From: Phycisphaerae bacterium
Lineage (GTDB): Bacteria; Planctomycetota; Phycisphaerae; Phycisphaerales; SM1A02
NCBI GenBank assembly: GCA_002716385.1
Contig: PBAX01000029.1
Coordinates: 62,001-126,000, forward strand
Direction of reading: 5' to 3'
Length of the DNA stretch: 64,000 nucleotides
Shown: one piece after another, positions 33,452 through 41,111 of the stretch
How positions within the stretch are numbered: position 1 is the stretch's first letter
Layout: each line of letters begins with the position of its first letter
The notes under the pieces: generated by a model
What the model saw: only the letters and a program-made list of their open reading frames with translations
What the model was told of the DNA's origin: nothing
The model's database searches: none
Translations under genes and position numbers: made by a program

Positions 33452-34201
33452 TCACCATCCGGGGGTGGTCGGTCCGGCAGCATCCCAGGCTCCGGCGGCG
33501 GCCTGCAAGGCTGCCACTGGATCGGACATGTGATGCAGGTCCACCACGAGCTGCTGCAGCGGCGAAAGGGACAACGCCACCTTGTAGCCCACCAGATCAA
33601 GACGGCCCTGCCCCGCATGGACGCGCTGGCCGACCTCGTCCAGATCCGCCAGCCGGGCCGAGACGAGTCGGTCTCCCGCCCGCGATACGGCTTCCACCGG
33701 GTCGACTCCCCCGGCGAATGCTCCGACCGGATCGACCCCGACCCCCGAGGCCGACGCCGCATCCGTCGCGCCGGGCGTGTGGTCCGCAAGCGGGACCGCA
33801 AACCGCTCGGCGTGCCGCCGGACCGCCTCGTGCAGTTCCGGGTGTCGCTCGGGATCGGGCAGCAGCAGCGAGACGGGGCAACGCTCCAGATCGGCGGCCA
33901 GTTCGATCGTCGCACGGGTGGCGTCGACCGCACGCTGCTGAACGGCGGTGTCCGACCAGGCCGGCAGCGGAATCCAGAAATCGATCCCGGAGAGCACTTG
34001 ATTGCCGCGACGGACGCACGCCAGCAGATCCCGGCGTGCGGATTCACCGAGTTCCGAAGGCCGCATCCCCGCAGCCCGTGCGTCGAGCTGGATCCCGCGG
34101 CACCCCAGTGCGCGGATCCGGTCGATGGCCGCACGCGGCGGACCCCCCAGCGCGGAAACGGTGGGAGCAAGCGACAGATCACGGGGACTGAACGTGGACA
34201 C
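33452..34201 (-). CDS. Xylose-isomerase-like TIM-barrel protein
   Basis: The 249-residue protein looks like a divergent sugar-phosphate isomerase/epimerase (AP endonuclease 2 superfamily): an opening strand and GCRGIQLDARA, FWIPLPAW, an ELAADLERCPVSLLLP segment and late RLVSARLADLDEVGQRV. The usual metal-binding Glu/His set is not clearly complete, so activity is uncertain. Planctomycetes carry many such genes. The start is GTG at 34201 with TAGCCT ending 6 nt upstream. It is divergent from moaE. Confidence 0.62.
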   Translation of the reverse strand: MSTFSPRDLSLAPTVSALGGPPRAAIDRIRALGCRGIQLDARAAGMRPSELGESARRDLLACVRRGNQVLSGIDFWIPLPAWSDTAVQQRAVDATRATIELAADLERCPVSLLLPDPERHPELHEAVRRHAERFAVPLADHTPGATDAASASGVGVDPVGAFAGGVDPVEAVSRAGDRLVSARLADLDEVGQRVHAGQGRLDLVGYKVALSLSPLQQLVVDLHHMSDPVAALQAAAGAWDAAGPTTPGW

Positions 34202-34207
34202 GTCGCG

Positions 34208-34217
34208 AGGCTACCAT
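34208..34217. promoter_or_regulatory. Overlapping divergent leaderless-type -10 boxes
   Basis: The ten bases AGGCTACCAT carry TAGCCT on the minus strand (6 nt before the GTG at 34201) and TACCAT on the plus strand (6 nt before the moaE ATG at 34224). The two boxes share the central TA step, and only 22 bp separate the two start codons. Confidence 0.55.
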
Positions 34218-34223
34218 GAGCCC

Positions 34224-34670
34224 ATGGCCGACGCCCGTGCACAGTTGAATGTCCAGTTGATCGATGGTCCGCTGACCCCGCCCCGTCCCGCCCCCGCCGC
34301 CGGCGGCGGAGTCTGCACATTCGAGGGTGTCACCCGCCCCGAGATCCACCCGACACACGGACCGCTCGAAGGGCTCGACTACGAGGCGTACCGTCCGATG
34401 GCCCTCCGGATGATGCAGGAATTGGCATCGGAGGCCGCGGGCCGATGGCCCTGCCACTCCATCACCGTGCACCACTCCACGGGCTCCGTGCCGGTCGGAG
34501 CACGCAGCGTCTTCATCGGCGTCGACTGCGATCATCGTGCCGACGCCTTCGCCGCGTGCCGATGGCTCATCGACACGCTCAAGGAACGCATCCCGATCTG
34601 GAAACGCGAACGATGGCGGGACGGATCGACCTGGGTGGAGGGCGAACCCGTCGTCGCCGGCACGCCATGA
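34224..34670 (+). CDS. moaE: Molybdopterin synthase catalytic subunit MoaE
   Basis: MoaE, with MoaD, adds the dithiolene sulfurs of molybdopterin. The 148-residue protein has GGGVCTFEGVTRPE, LEGLDYEAY, VHHSTGSVPVGARSVFIGVDCDHRADAFAACRWLIDTLKERIPIWKRE, with the family lysines in the last segment. No other molybdenum cofactor gene is in the window. Its TGA overlaps the next start as ATGA (34667-34670). Confidence 0.92.
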   Translation: MADARAQLNVQLIDGPLTPPRPAPAAGGGVCTFEGVTRPEIHPTHGPLEGLDYEAYRPMALRMMQELASEAAGRWPCHSITVHHSTGSVPVGARSVFIGVDCDHRADAFAACRWLIDTLKERIPIWKRERWRDGSTWVEGEPVVAGTP

Positions 34671-35242
34671 CCGGACGCTACCTGCTGTCCATCACGACCT
34701 GGGGCACCACGGCACTGTGGATCGCCTCCATGCTGTCCGCCGCGGCGGCCGCCATCGGCGTCTTCTCCGTGCTGCCGGAACTCGGACCGGTCCTGCCCGA
34801 GTACGGTGGCATCGACCCGGCCTCGCACGGGCGACTGGCGGCGGGACTGGTCACCGAACCGATCTTCACCGCCACGGACATGGCCCAGGTGCTGCTCTCC
34901 ACGGTGCTCGTGGCCAGCGTCTGCATCCACTGGTGGAAATGCGTCGGCGCCGACCATCCGATCGCACGCTGGACGTGGACCGGCACGGTCCTGCTTGCCG
35001 CGGGATGCTTCTGGTACCGCATGCTGCTGGTCATGCCCGACCTCAACCTGGCGATGCAGCGGTACCACGCCGCCGCCCGATCCGGTGACGCGGCGGAGAC
35101 CGCCCTCGCCTTCAAGGCGTTCGATGTGATGCATCCGGTCGCCTCCACACTCATGGAGAGCACGCTGATCCTCGTGCTGTTGGGACTGGGAGCCCTGGCG
35201 GTGCTCTACACCCATCGGACGCCCCGGGAGCCGACGCGATGA
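34667..35242 (+). CDS. Uncharacterised four-helix membrane protein
   Basis: A 191-residue protein with about four hydrophobic helices (residues 12-38, 68-90, 103-125 and 165-185), a HWWKCVG motif after the second, and RYHAAARSGDAAETALAFKAFDVMHP between the third and fourth. I do not assign a family; a DUF4149-like membrane protein is possible. It is coupled by ATGA overlaps to moaE upstream and nth downstream. Confidence 0.7.
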   Translation: MTGRYLLSITTWGTTALWIASMLSAAAAAIGVFSVLPELGPVLPEYGGIDPASHGRLAAGLVTEPIFTATDMAQVLLSTVLVASVCIHWWKCVGADHPIARWTWTGTVLLAAGCFWYRMLLVMPDLNLAMQRYHAAARSGDAAETALAFKAFDVMHPVASTLMESTLILVLLGLGALAVLYTHRTPREPTR

Positions 35243-35940
35243 ACGGACCGGACGCCAGACCGGGCGCGACTTCGAAGAAGGGGTTCAAACTGCCGGAGGT
35301 CGATCCACAGCGGGTCCGTCGGGCGGCGCGGATCTTCGACGCACTGGTCAAGGCCTACCCGGACGCGCATTGCGAATTGAACTACTCGACGCCGGCCGAG
35401 CTGCTGATCGCGACCATCCTCTCGGCCCAGGCCACCGACGTCGGCGTCAACAAGGCCACGCCCGGACTGTTCGCGGCGTTCCCCACCCCGGGCGACTACG
35501 CCCGCGCGAAGCCGGAGGACATCGAACCGCACATCTCGAGCATCGGGCTCTTCCGAAACAAGGCCAAGTCCGTCCAGCAGGCCATGGAGCGGATCCACAC
35601 CCTGCACGGCGACGAGGTCCCCCGGACAATGGAGGAGCTGCTCGCACTGCGGGGGGTGGCGAGAAAGACGGCCAACGTCGTGCTCGGAAACGCGTTCGAC
35701 ATCAACCTCGGTGTGGTGGTGGACACCCACGTGTCCCGACTGAGCCAGCGGCTCGACCTTTCACAGGGCGGTACGCCACTGGCCATCGAGCGGGATCTCA
35801 TGGCGTTGTTCCCGAGACGGAAGTGGACCCTCCTGAGCCACCTGCTGATTTTCCACGGACGAAAGGTCTGCAAGGCCCGCGGAGGCGGGTGCGAGGACGA
35901 CGGCATCTGCAGCCGCTGGGGCTGCTGCCGCGAATCATGA
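35239..35940 (+). CDS. nth: Endonuclease III
   Basis: Nth is a DNA glycosylase/AP lyase that removes oxidised pyrimidines. The 233-residue protein has the helix-hairpin-helix with catalytic Lys (LALRGVARKTANVVLG) and the catalytic Asp in GVVVDTHVSRL. The C-terminal Fe-S loop reads C-x6-C-x5-C-x4-C-C instead of the usual C-x6-C-x2-C-x5-C, so the cluster loop is longer between the second and third Cys. It is coupled to the membrane protein gene by ATGA and is convergent with the next gene, with 1 nt between stops. Confidence 0.94.
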   Translation: MNGPDARPGATSKKGFKLPEVDPQRVRRAARIFDALVKAYPDAHCELNYSTPAELLIATILSAQATDVGVNKATPGLFAAFPTPGDYARAKPEDIEPHISSIGLFRNKAKSVQQAMERIHTLHGDEVPRTMEELLALRGVARKTANVVLGNAFDINLGVVVDTHVSRLSQRLDLSQGGTPLAIERDLMALFPRRKWTLLSHLLIFHGRKVCKARGGGCEDDGICSRWGCCRES

Positions 35941-35941
35941 C

Positions 35942-37474
35942 TCAGAACTCTTCCGACACCACTCCGAATCCTCCTGCTCCACTGACGTAGGCGATGCCGC
36001 CTCCCAGCAGCAGCGGCTCGATGAAGAAGACCGGACCGTCGAGCCGCACCGAGAGCTTCGTCATGCCGTCCAGGGGCCCGACGCCCGACGCCATGCGGTC
36101 CTCCGGGGACATCGATTCCCATTCCAGCGGCAGAGGCAGTCCTTCGGAAGGAAGGCGGACCATGATGATGCCGCGATCGTGCCCCAGCCAGATCACGCCG
36201 TCGGCGGCAACCACGCAGTGGAAGCGTCCGTCACGCGGCGCCACGAGTCGATCCACTCCCACCGGCGTCTCCACCTCGACTTCACGACCGTCCCCGACGA
36301 TGCGGAAGTTCCAATCGAGCATCACCGCTTCGCGCGAAGCGGGCGTGAACTCGATGGTGTCGCTGGAGACCTGGGCGGCGGTCTCCTGGCCGATCCGGTA
36401 GAGCCACATGCCGCGGTCGGAATCCGCCAGTAAATTCCGACCGTCCGACACGGCCCGGTGCAGACCGGCGGGCTCCGGGTGGTACATGGAGAAGGTGCGA
36501 CGCTGCGCATCGAGCCCGTCGGCGAGACGCCAGGTCCCCCGACCGAAGGCCCCCGACATGACCAGCTGCTCGTCGTCGATGAGCATGGCATCCAGAGCGC
36601 CGAGGATGTCGACCTCCTCGCTCAACTTCAGTCCGTCGGGGCCCATGCGATAGATGCGGACCCCCAGATTGGAGGTGACCACCAGCAGATCGTCGTGCTG
36701 CCGCACGCTGGCCGTGGTCCCGGGCATCGGGACGGTCCAGGCTTCGGTGTCCAGTTCGCGGAGATCGGCCCCCATGACGCCGACGAGGGATCCGTTCTGC
36801 TCGTTGCGGACGAACACATGACGACGGGGATCGTCGTCGGCCGTTCCACGGAGCGCAATCAGGATGTTCGCGGAGCCCACGAAATCGTCGTCCGCCATCA
36901 TGTGGATCCGACGATCGAGGCAGTACACCAGCCCGTCGGACGACTCGTCGACCGAAGTCACCACCCCCTCCACCGCGGCCAGCCGGTGGCCGGTGTCGAG
37001 ATCGACCACGCCGCCGTCGCCGTACACCAGACGGGCGCCGTCGATGACCACGATTCCGCGGGGCCGGATTCCCAACGAGGACGAGGTCGTGGTTTCCTCG
37101 AGCCAGGGCCGCCTCGGATCGTCCAGCGTGAGCCGCACGACACCGCTGTCCTCCAGCACCACCAGCAGTTCATCGCCGTCGCGAACCACGTCGATCGCCG
37201 GCCCGGATGTTCCGGGTACGGCCAGCGATTCCCGATACGAAACCCGCCCCGTCATCGCATCCAGGACCAGCAGATCCGTGCCGAGCAGCTGGTACCAGAC
37301 CCCGTCGTCGACGAGCATGCGATAATGGGTTCCGCCACTGCGGTGCTTGACGGTCAACTGCTCCGTGCGGGGACGCGGCGACTTGGCCGGCTTGTAGGTC
37401 TCGATGCAGCCCGACACCCCCAGGACCAGCAGAGCCGGCAGGGCCCAGCGCGTACGATGTGTTACGAAGTGCAT
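35942..37474 (-). CDS. Beta-propeller-like lipoprotein
   Basis: The 510-residue protein has a lipoprotein signal (ALLVLGVSGC) and a long body of repeated beta blades of the WLLVLD / GDELLVVLED / LVYGDGGVVDLDTG kind, suggesting a WD40 or PQQ-like beta-propeller on the outer face of a membrane. No catalytic motif is visible. The start at 37474 is chosen over the in-frame ATG at 37486 because TATGCT ends 7 nt before it, while the upstream ATG lies inside that box. Confidence 0.72.
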   Translation of the reverse strand: MHFVTHRTRWALPALLVLGVSGCIETYKPAKSPRPRTEQLTVKHRSGGTHYRMLVDDGVWYQLLGTDLLVLDAMTGRVSYRESLAVPGTSGPAIDVVRDGDELLVVLEDSGVVRLTLDDPRRPWLEETTTSSSLGIRPRGIVVIDGARLVYGDGGVVDLDTGHRLAAVEGVVTSVDESSDGLVYCLDRRIHMMADDDFVGSANILIALRGTADDDPRRHVFVRNEQNGSLVGVMGADLRELDTEAWTVPMPGTTASVRQHDDLLVVTSNLGVRIYRMGPDGLKLSEEVDILGALDAMLIDDEQLVMSGAFGRGTWRLADGLDAQRRTFSMYHPEPAGLHRAVSDGRNLLADSDRGMWLYRIGQETAAQVSSDTIEFTPASREAVMLDWNFRIVGDGREVEVETPVGVDRLVAPRDGRFHCVVAADGVIWLGHDRGIIMVRLPSEGLPLPLEWESMSPEDRMASGVGPLDGMTKLSVRLDGPVFFIEPLLLGGGIAYVSGAGGFGVVSEEF

Positions 37475-37481
37475 GTGGGAA

Positions 37482-37491
37482 AGCATACTCT
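37482..37491. promoter_or_regulatory. Overlapping divergent -10 boxes
   Basis: AGCATACTCT holds TATGCT on the minus strand (7 nt before the lipoprotein start) and TACTCT on the plus strand (25 nt before the TPR-like gene). The two share the TA step, so both promoters cannot be occupied by polymerase at once. Confidence 0.5.
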
Positions 37492-37516
37492 CGACCGCGC
37501 CCGGAGACTTGATTCA

Positions 37517-37837
37517 ATGCCCGACCGCCTCGATCACCTTCGCCACCGCGTCGAACATGCCCCCAGCGACCCCGATGCCCTGACGCAGCTGGGGACGCTC
37601 TACCTCGAACAGGGCCGATTCGAGGAGGCGAACGCCCTGCTGTGCCTGGCCCTGGAGATCGATCCGGGATGGCACCCGGCCTCGATCTCGCTCGCGATCT
37701 GCCGCAACAGCACCCGGGATCGCGACGGTGCCATCGAGGTGCTAACGGCGGCGGCCGAAGAGGCACGACGCAACGAGGATGCCGATGCGTTCGACCTCGT
37801 CCGGGACACGATGGAATCCATGACGCGAAATGACTGA
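37517..37837 (+). CDS. Short tetratricopeptide-repeat protein
   Basis: A 106-residue helical protein containing one clear TPR pair: DPDALTQLGTLYLEQGRFEEANALLCLALEIDP and the following WHPASISLAICRNSTRDRDGAIEVL. Such repeats mediate protein contacts. GGAG lies 10 nt before the ATG. It overlaps recX by 8 nt. Confidence 0.78.
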   Translation: MPDRLDHLRHRVEHAPSDPDALTQLGTLYLEQGRFEEANALLCLALEIDPGWHPASISLAICRNSTRDRDGAIEVLTAAAEEARRNEDADAFDLVRDTMESMTRND

Positions 37838-38309
37838 AGCCAATCCACCAGATTCCGACCGACTCCGAGCCATGGCGATGCGCTGGCTGCATCGCACGGA
37901 CCGTTCGCGGCGGCACATCGAGACACGTCTCCTCGAGCGGGGCGGCGATCCGTCCGATGTCCGGGCGGTGCTGGATGACTTCATCGAACGGGGATGGATC
38001 AACGACCGCCGCTGCGCCGAGGCCCTTCGCGACCGGTGGTGCCGCACCGCACCCATGGCCCCCGACGCGCTGGCCGCCCGTCTCGAAGCCGAGGGGATCG
38101 AGCGGGAACTGGCCCTCGAGATCTCCCGGGTCAACGAGCCGTCGCCCGTCGAACTGGCGGTCCAGTTGGCCGCGCAGCGTCTGCCCCGCCTCTCGGACCT
38201 TCCACCGGAGACCCGGGCGAGAAGACTCCTCGGCCTTCTGGCCCGGCGGGGATTCGAGGAGGAGGTGGCTCTCGAGGCCCTCGAGCGGCTTGCGGTCCTG
38301 CCGGAATGA
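37830..38309 (+). CDS. recX: Regulatory protein RecX
   Basis: RecX binds and restrains RecA filaments. The 159-residue protein is a run of three-helix units typical of the family: MAMRWLHRTDRSRRHIETRLLERG, VLDDFIERGWINDRRCAEALRDRW and RLLGLLARRGFEEEVALEALERL. recA is not in the window, so the gene is uncoupled from its usual partner. It overlaps the TPR gene by 8 nt. Confidence 0.88.
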   Translation: MTEANPPDSDRLRAMAMRWLHRTDRSRRHIETRLLERGGDPSDVRAVLDDFIERGWINDRRCAEALRDRWCRTAPMAPDALAARLEAEGIERELALEISRVNEPSPVELAVQLAAQRLPRLSDLPPETRARRLLGLLARRGFEEEVALEALERLAVLPE

Positions 38310-38346
38310 AGTTCCCCGCCCGAACAGGTACGCTGCCCGGAAGACG

Positions 38347-38706
38347 ATGCACCGCATGACCGAACCCGCTTCCAATCCGATTCCCCTCGAGATCGAACCC
38401 CGGGACGTCCACGCCCGCCTCGGATCGGACGAGGAGTTCCTGCTGCTCGACTGCCGGACCCCGGCGGAGCACGAACTGGCCCGTATTGAACCTTCCGTAC
38501 TGATCCCCCTGCAGGAGATGAGCATCCGAACCGAGGAACTGGAACCCTGGCGAGACCGGTCCATCATCGTCTACTGCCACCACGGCTCGCGTTCCCTCAT
38601 CATCACCCGCCTGCTGCGGCACCTCGGCTTCGCCGACGTCCGATCCATGCACGGCGGCATCGACCGATGGTCGAACGAGATCGACGACACCGTCCCCCTG
38701 TACTGA
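38347..38706 (+). CDS. Single-domain rhodanese-like protein
   Basis: The 119-residue protein (116 if the ATG at 38356 is used) is a rhodanese domain: EIEPRDVHARL, FLLLDCRTPAEHELARI, IPLQEMSIR, and the active-site loop VYCHHGSRSLIITRLL with the persulfide Cys, then DVRSMHGGIDRW. Such proteins carry sulfane sulfur to acceptors. TACGCT at 38329-38334 may be a -10 box. It precedes cdsA by 9 nt. Confidence 0.88.
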   Translation: MHRMTEPASNPIPLEIEPRDVHARLGSDEEFLLLDCRTPAEHELARIEPSVLIPLQEMSIRTEELEPWRDRSIIVYCHHGSRSLIITRLLRHLGFADVRSMHGGIDRWSNEIDDTVPLY

Positions 38707-38715
38707 GCTCGCACC

Positions 38716-39639
38716 ATGCTCTCCAAGAGACTCATCACCGGTCCCCTGCTCGTCGTCGCCCTGCTGGGACTCGCATTCCTGGACGAATACGTCGGAACCC
38801 TCCACTGGAGGACGTCGCTCTCGTTCTTCTGGCCGATGAGCAGCCTGGGGATCGAGACCGTGCCCCCCGGAGCGATCCTGTTCCTGATCTGCTCGCTGGT
38901 GATCGCGCTGGCTTCGAAGGAACTGGCCGCGGTGGCATCCGCCTGCAGCGGACGAACGGACCTGCGTGGAATCCCGGCGCTCATCACCTGCTTCGGCATC
39001 CTGTCCCTGTACGCGATGTGGCTGGGAGGCCTGTGCAACGACCCAAAGATGGCGATCGGCATGCTCGCGACGGTGCTGGCCGCCTGCTTCTTCGCCGCCC
39101 TCTGGATCGCCAGCCTGGGCCGACGCACCGAAGGAGCGGTCATGACCGCCCTGATCACGACCGGATTCACCGTCTACCTCGGCGTCTTCCTCGGCTTCTT
39201 CATGCTCATCCAGATCGATCATTCGGTGTGGTGGATCATCGGCGTGATCGCCATCGTCAAGATGTGCGACACGGGGGCCTACTTCACCGGCTGCTCGATC
39301 GGACGCCGCAAGCTGATCCCGTGGCTCAGCCCCGGCAAGACATGGGAGGGGCTCGCCGGCGGCCTGCTCGCCGCGGTGGGCACGGCGTGGGGACTGTCCG
39401 CACTGAGCGCCGCCTGGCTGCCGTCCGAACCCCAGATTCCGACGTGGATCGCGCTGCTCATGGGATTCGTCATCGGACTCTGCGGACAGGCCGGGGATCT
39501 CGTGATGAGCCTGATGAAACGGGATGCCGGCCTGAAGGACAGTTCCGAACTGCTTCCCGGCCTCGGGGGCATGATGGACGTCCTCGACTCGCCCCTGTTC
39601 GTGGCTCCGGTTGCATGGTGGCTGCTGCAACTCATCTGA
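38716..39639 (+). CDS. cdsA: Phosphatidate cytidylyltransferase CdsA
   Basis: CdsA makes CDP-diacylglycerol from phosphatidic acid and CTP for phospholipid synthesis. The 307-residue protein has about eight membrane helices and the C-terminal signature in variant form: DLVMSLMKRDAGLKDSSELLPGLGGMMDVLDS, where the usual HGGxxDR is LGGMMDV. Also present is the TGAYFTG and SPGKTWEG pair. It follows the rhodanese gene closely. Confidence 0.92.
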   Translation: MLSKRLITGPLLVVALLGLAFLDEYVGTLHWRTSLSFFWPMSSLGIETVPPGAILFLICSLVIALASKELAAVASACSGRTDLRGIPALITCFGILSLYAMWLGGLCNDPKMAIGMLATVLAACFFAALWIASLGRRTEGAVMTALITTGFTVYLGVFLGFFMLIQIDHSVWWIIGVIAIVKMCDTGAYFTGCSIGRRKLIPWLSPGKTWEGLAGGLLAAVGTAWGLSALSAAWLPSEPQIPTWIALLMGFVIGLCGQAGDLVMSLMKRDAGLKDSSELLPGLGGMMDVLDSPLFVAPVAWWLLQLI

Positions 39640-39663
39640 TGTGAATCTTCACCGGTTCTTGTG

Positions 39664-39691
39664 TTGGCTTGGGCGATCCACTTGATACACT
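39664..39691 (+). promoter_or_regulatory. Candidate promoter of the zinc-ribbon coiled-coil gene
   Basis: TTGGCT (39664-39669) and TACACT (39686-39691) are 16 nt apart. A transcript would start about 25 nt before the ATG and carry the AGGAG at 39712-39716. Confidence 0.5.
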
Positions 39692-39722
39692 GATTGGTCA
39701 GGTTCTAGTTCAGGAGTCGCTG

Positions 39723-40475
39723 ATGACCGCCATCGAAGATCTGCTGGCATTGCACATGGTCGACAAACAGACCCGGGGCATCCGATCACGCGTCGAGAAT
39801 GCCCAGCTCTACCTTGATGCCCAGGAACGGCAGCTCGCCGAGCTCGATGCCGAACGAAGCGACCTCGAACACCGCTCGAAGCTGGCCCAGGCGACCGTGG
39901 CCAACCTCGAGACCGAAGCCGGCAGCGTGGACGAACGGACGAACAAGCTCCGGGAGGAACTGAAGAACTCCTCCACCACGAAGCAGTACAACGCGATCCT
40001 CGAGGAGATCAACAACCTCAAGGAGTCCAAGGGGCAGCTCGACGACCGCGCTCTGTCCGAGCTCGAAGCGGCCGAAGGACTCACCGCGAAGATCGCCGGC
40101 GTCGAGGAACGCATCGCGGAACGCACCAAGGTCCGCGACGCCGCCCGAATCGAACTCGACGAACGGACCGCCGAGGTCGCCGACCAGCTCTCGGTACTCG
40201 AGGCGGAGCGGGCCCTGAAGGCATCCGTGGTCAGCGAGGAGACCCTCGCCATCTTCGACCAGGCCGCCGACGACTTCGACGGCGACTCGATGGCTCCCCT
40301 GGAGGAGATCGATCGCCGCCGACTGGAGTACGCCTGCAGCTGCTGCAACTTCTCGCTGCCGTTCAATCTCGTCAACACCATCATGGCGGACGGGAACGTC
40401 GTGGAAGTGTGTCAGGAATGCCTGCGGATCCTCTACGCGACCGAGGAACTCCGCGGCGCACTCGTCAAGAAGTAG
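39723..40475 (+). CDS. Coiled-coil protein with C-terminal zinc ribbon (COG1579 type)
   Basis: The 250-residue protein is mostly a long coiled coil (about residues 20-180) and ends in a Cys4 zinc ribbon (CSCCNFSLP...VCQECLRILY). This is the form of the COG1579/YbgI-linked family, whose role is not settled; nucleic-acid or metal binding has been suggested. AGGAG lies 6 nt before the ATG. It is convergent with nrdR, with 3 nt between stops. Confidence 0.88.
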   Translation: MTAIEDLLALHMVDKQTRGIRSRVENAQLYLDAQERQLAELDAERSDLEHRSKLAQATVANLETEAGSVDERTNKLREELKNSSTTKQYNAILEEINNLKESKGQLDDRALSELEAAEGLTAKIAGVEERIAERTKVRDAARIELDERTAEVADQLSVLEAERALKASVVSEETLAIFDQAADDFDGDSMAPLEEIDRRRLEYACSCCNFSLPFNLVNTIMADGNVVEVCQECLRILYATEELRGALVKK

Positions 40476-40478
40476 CCG

Positions 40479-40976
40479 CTACTTCTCCTCGAAGAGCGAA
40501 CTCTGGTTCGGCCCCGGCTGGGTTCGGGACTGAAGTTGCGTGACCTCGTCGACCAGGTCGTCGAGATCCCGGAATGCGTAGTACTCACTCGCGTACCGGA
40601 TGTAGGCGATCTGATCGATCTCGCGCAGCCGCGCCGCGACCCGTCGACCGATCTCGACGCTGGGCACCTCGCGGTCGAAATCCCGGTGCAGCTCCGCCTC
40701 GACCCCCTCGCAGACGGCTTCCTTGGCATCCTCGGACACGGGCCGCTTCCCGCAGGCGGCCACGATTCCGCGCATCACGTTGGCACGATTGAAGATGACC
40801 CGCGATCCGTCCTTCTTGACCACCATCAGGCGGTCCGACGATCGAATCTGCTCGTAGGTGGTGAATCGCATGCCGCATTCGAGGCATTCGCGGCGACGTC
40901 GGATGACCGCTCCGCCGTCCGACGAGCGACTGTCGATCACCTTGTCATTGTCAGCGCCGCATCGTGGACAGAGCAC
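40479..40976 (-). CDS. nrdR: Transcriptional repressor NrdR
   Basis: NrdR represses ribonucleotide reductase genes. The 165-residue protein has the N-terminal zinc ribbon (CPRCGADNDKVIDSR and CLECGMRFTTYE) and an ATP-cone domain (LMVVKKDGSRVIFNRANVMRGI). The start is GTG at 40976: AGGAGG lies 6 nt upstream, whereas the GTG at 40982 directly abuts that site. No ribonucleotide reductase gene is in the window. Confidence 0.93.
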   Translation of the reverse strand: MLCPRCGADNDKVIDSRSSDGGAVIRRRRECLECGMRFTTYEQIRSSDRLMVVKKDGSRVIFNRANVMRGIVAACGKRPVSEDAKEAVCEGVEAELHRDFDREVPSVEIGRRVAARLREIDQIAYIRYASEYYAFRDLDDLVDEVTQLQSRTQPGPNQSSLFEEK

Positions 40977-41111
40977 CGGCACACCTCCTTGCACGCCCGA
41001 GAATGCAGTCTCGCATGAGCGGGCCGACTTTGCAACGATCGACGCACGGCCGTTCCCGGGATATCCTGCGTACCGCACCCCCACCTCACCCCTTGACGAT
41101 CGAAGAGCCAC

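Noticed and set aside
35239-35940. MutY instead of endonuclease III
   Set aside because: The active-site helix-hairpin-helix carries the Lys of bifunctional Nth and the C-terminal MutY domain is absent.
38131-39630. A 499-codon minus-strand frame opposite recX, the rhodanese and cdsA
   Set aside because: It spans three recognisable genes on the other strand and has no motif of its own.
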